Source: a virus. Taken from it: 31,478 bases of DNA. Within the stretch, counting starts at the first letter, position 1. Every line of letters starts with the position of its first letter. Below the pieces are notes generated by a model, which made no database searches, was not told the DNA's origin, and saw only the letters and a program-made list of their open reading frames with translations. This document shows, in pieces, positions 28,841 to 31,478 of this stretch. Location of the stretch: positions 1 through 31,478 of IMG/VR virus record IMGVR_UViG_3300042445_000468, one strand, 5' to 3'. The translations under genes were made by a program, and so were the position numbers.

Positions 28841-31478
28841 ATGGCAGACGTAGATATAAGTAAATATAGGGCGCAAGTGGTTAGGGATGGCTTTAGGCCA
28901 TCCAATCCAGGCTTTGTGGAAAGCGAAGGACAAAATCCAGTCGACCCAGCTGGCAGCGGTCAAAACCATTTACCAGTTACAATCGCGGCCGTATCTACTG
29001 GCTTGGCCATTACAGACGCTCAAGTTTTGGGCGGAGCTGGTACGGTTGGACAATATATTAGGGGAGATGGTAGTTTAGCAGATTTTCCAGCTTCTACTGG
29101 CGGCGGTTCGTCTGTTAGCTATTATTTGAACGGCTCTGTTAGCCAAGGGACTATTGGCGCAATAGATTATAAAGAATTGAGCAAAGCGCCAGTTTTTGGC
29201 ACAGGTACTGATATTTCTATAAATGCAGACGGATATATAGCTTCGTTTTTAACAGATGCAAATGACCCTAACCTGCTAGAAATCCCTGGCGGAAACTGGA
29301 ATTTAGAAACGTATTTTAGCGCGTCTAGTAGTGGTGGTAATCCTAGTTTCTACGTAGAATTATACAAGTACAACGGCACGACATTTACGCTAATTGCGTC
29401 TAGCCAAAGCGCGCCAGAGTTAATTGCGTTTGGCACTAATTTAACGCCGTACTTTTCTACTTTGGCAGTGCCTACTACTACGCTGGCGGCTACAGATAGG
29501 CTGGCGATGAGATACTACGTTACGCATTCAGGCAGGACTATTACGCTACATACTGAAAACAATCACCTTTGCCAGGTTATTACAACGTTTACAACTGGTT
29601 TAACTGCGTTAAATGGCTTAACAGACCAAGTACAATTTTTGCAGGTAGGCACGTCTGGAACTGATTTTAACATTAGCAGCGCGTCTAGCACGCATACTTT
29701 TAACCTACCTACAGCAAGCGCGACTAATAGAGGCGCTTTAAGTAGCGCGGACTGGACAACCTTTAATAATAAAATGCCAGCGATTACCTTTAATGCTCCT
29801 TTATTTATTGCGAGTGGCGGCGAGGTAGGTATTACGCAAGCAAGTGGCAGCGCAAACGGATTCTTATCTAGTACTGATTGGACGACGTTTAACAATAAAC
29901 AGAACGCGTTGGGCTTTACGCCAGTCCCTCAAACTAGAACGCTAACCATAAACGGGAATGCTTACGATTTATCTGTTGATAGGTCTTGGACTGTTGGCGA
30001 TATGTTGTTAAATACTTATCAAGTAGTAACTGGTACTAAGGTATTTGACCCAGCTCGTTTAATAATGGCTGGCGATGGAACTGCGCAACCTACTAGTTTA
30101 GCAAATACTCAAACAAGTAATTCAGCTTTGGCTAGTCATAACTCTTTTGGGTTTAATGGCTCAAACAATATTTACTTTAATAAAGGAACGACTGCAAACG
30201 GCGGAATCTTCGCATTTAGCAACGCAGCTACTAGAACCTACACGTTAAAAGACGCCTCTGGAACGCTGGCCTTTACTAGCGATATTCCAAGCCTTAGCGG
30301 CTATGTGCAAGGCACAGGCACGACTAACTACCTGCCTAAGTTTACGGGAGCGTCTACGATTGGAAACTCCCAAGTTTTTGACAATGGTACGAACGTTGGG
30401 ATTAATCAAGCAATCCCAACTAGAACATTAGATATTTTAGGAGCATCTGGAATTGGAACAGTCCTTAAATTACAAGGGGCAAGCGGGACAACTACTTATT
30501 TGCAATTAGCCTACAATGGGGCAACAAATGCACAAAGTGGTTATATTGGTTATAATAGCAGTAGTCAAATGCAATTTTTTACCAATGATACTCTTGCATT
30601 AACTATTGATTCCAATAGAAACCTTGGCTTGGGAGTAACACCAAGTGCGTGGGGTTCTGCATTAAGAGTAATTCAAGGGCCTAATTCAGATTTTGTATTT
30701 ACAAGCCGATACCCATATGTTTTAAGTAATGGGTTTTTTGATACCTCTTGGAAATATGTAAATAGTGAAGGTGCTTCATTTTATGTGCAAGCCGCAGGCC
30801 AACACCAATGGTTCAACGCCCCATCAGGCACGGCTGGAAACGCTATCAGCTTTACCCAAGCGATGACCTTAACCAACACAGGCAACCTGCTAGTAGGCAC
30901 AACCACAGACAACGGAGCAAAGTTGCAAGTTAGTGGGACGGCTACTTTTAGTAGCAACGTGACGGCCGCGAGTATTGCTTCAAATAATGGAGGTTTTAGA
31001 TTAAAAGAATCAACAGTAACGTCTTCAAGAAACTGGATTATTGGAAACGATTGGCTAGTATATGGAGATTTAGCAATTGGTCAAAGTACAACTCAAACTG
31101 GAGCAACATATACTTATCCAATATATATTAACCCAAGCGGAAACGTTGGAATTGGTACAACGAGTCCTGAAAGCGGTTGGAAGTTTGATGTAGCTGGTTT
31201 TGCTACAATGGGAGGAACTGCTGGTAATGGTAGGCTTTATATTTCAAGCGAAGGGACTACAAACGGAGCAACCTATGTACAGGCTAGAAATTTAAGTGTT
31301 GGTACTCCATTAAGATTCTTTTCCTCTGTAAATATATTTGATAGCAACCTCCTAGTCGGCACAACCACAGACAACGGAGCAAGGTTGCAGGTTAGTGGGA
31401 CGGCTACGTTTAGCGATAATGTAACAATTACCGCAAGTACTGGAAATAGTCCATTAAGATTTACAAGTACAACCGCAT
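28841..31478 (+). CDS. Tail fibre protein, 5' part (open to window end)
   Basis: An open frame from ATG 28841, two bases after the tail-tip stop, to the end of the window; it continues in frame at base 249 (or, in the short form, from 30894 to 127). Joined lengths are 1045 or 891 residues. It contains a collagen-free beta-rich N-terminus and two copies of LSS-DWTTFNNK (residues ~300 and ~340) with LGFTPVP. It then has VQGTGTTNYLPKFTGAST, VFDNGTNVGI and repeated GNLLVGTTTDNGA-LQVSGTATFS units before the S74 chaperone at 482-748. These repeats are typical of receptor-binding fibres of Bacteroidota phages. Virion role: host recognition. Confidence 0.92.
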   Translation, partial: MADVDISKYRAQVVRDGFRPSNPGFVESEGQNPVDPAGSGQNHLPVTIAAVSTGLAITDAQVLGGAGTVGQYIRGDGSLADFPASTGGGSSVSYYLNGSVSQGTIGAIDYKELSKAPVFGTGTDISINADGYIASFLTDANDPNLLEIPGGNWNLETYFSASSSGGNPSFYVELYKYNGTTFTLIASSQSAPELIAFGTNLTPYFSTLAVPTTTLAATDRLAMRYYVTHSGRTITLHTENNHLCQVITTFTTGLTALNGLTDQVQFLQVGTSGTDFNISSASSTHTFNLPTASATNRGALSSADWTTFNNKMPAITFNAPLFIASGGEVGITQASGSANGFLSSTDWTTFNNKQNALGFTPVPQTRTLTINGNAYDLSVDRSWTVGDMLLNTYQVVTGTKVFDPARLIMAGDGTAQPTSLANTQTSNSALASHNSFGFNGSNNIYFNKGTTANGGIFAFSNAATRTYTLKDASGTLAFTSDIPSLSGYVQGTGTTNYLPKFTGASTIGNSQVFDNGTNVGINQAIPTRTLDILGASGIGTVLKLQGASGTTTYLQLAYNGATNAQSGYIGYNSSSQMQFFTNDTLALTIDSNRNLGLGVTPSAWGSALRVIQGPNSDFVFTSRYPYVLSNGFFDTSWKYVNSEGASFYVQAAGQHQWFNAPSGTAGNAISFTQAMTLTNTGNLLVGTTTDNGAKLQVSGTATFSSNVTAASIASNNGGFRLKESTVTSSRNWIIGNDWLVYGDLAIGQSTTQTGATYTYPIYINPSGNVGIGTTSPESGWKFDVAGFATMGGTAGNGRLYISSEGTTNGATYVQARNLSVGTPLRFFSSVNIFDSNLLVGTTTDNGARLQVSGTATFSDNVTITASTGNSPLRFTSTTA
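30769..30894. repeat. Direct repeat A, internal copy (matches 1-126)
   Basis: Identical to bases 1-126. Beyond 30894 the internal copy continues as a diverged version of repeat B (differences at 30895 and several later positions to about 30950). Confidence 0.95.
31352..31478. repeat. Direct repeat B, contig-end copy (matches 122-248)
   Basis: The last 127 bases equal 122-248 exactly and extend the fibre frame onto the start of the window. The 68-base core of this unit (GGCACAACCACAGACAACGG onward) also occurs, diverged, at 30882-30950, so the fibre gene contains two copies of it. Confidence 0.95.

Overview
The window is an almost complete genome of a small siphovirus (long non-contractile tail) that infects a member of the Bacteroidota. 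The host call rests on several signals. Recurrent promoter-like sites read TTG, a 17-base spacer, then TATATTTG, which is the flavobacterial -33/-7 type. Gene starts lack Shine-Dalgarno sequences and sit in A-rich leaders. The tail fibre carries the DWTTFNNK and NYLPKF-type repeats common in phages of this phylum. There is no integrase, tRNA, CRISPR array or insertion sequence. Both contig ends lie inside the tail-fibre gene and overlap copies of the same repeats, so the molecule is circular in assembly terms: 31,230 bp for one form and 30,768 bp for another.

Layout: 1-1324 holds the 3' end of the tail fibre (peptidase S74 chaperone tail) and two small downstream genes, closed by a terminator. 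1385-4048 is the lysis region: holin-like membrane proteins, a metallophosphoesterase, a T7-lysozyme-like amidase, a spanin-like protein and several tiny overlapping genes. 4086-4994 is a three-gene minus-strand block. 5134-8666 is an early region of small proteins, with a recombination nuclease, a second PD-(D/E)XK-like protein and HTH proteins. A 127-base non-coding gap at 8667-8793 looks like a promoter followed by a structured small RNA with its own terminator. 8794-12147 is replication: an initiator-like winged-helix protein with six 11-bp-phased iterons inside its gene, a DnaB/RecA-fold ATPase, an SSB-like protein, a RusA resolvase and an XRE regulator.

12238-19034 is packaging and head: small and large terminase, portal, a MuF-type head protein fused to a HExxH metalloprotease-like domain, prohead protease and major capsid protein. 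19140-21013 is an accessory cassette between capsid and connectors: a Cys-rich mini-protein, a methyltransferase and two glycosyltransferases. 21025-28838 is connectors and tail: adaptors, tail terminator, tube, frameshifted tail chaperone, tape measure, and a large tail-tip protein interrupted by a seven-blade propeller-like insert. The tail fibre follows at 28841 and runs off the end of the window.

Points that deserve attention: a 462-base in-frame presence/absence polymorphism of the tail fibre recorded at the contig ends; the candidate pseudoknotted RNA before the initiator; iterons inside the initiator gene; the MuF-metalloprotease fusion in foreign-looking AT-rich DNA; the capsid-adjacent glycosylation cassette; the propeller insertion in the tail tip; and a promoter/leader module with a constant 16-base distance to the start codon at four genes.
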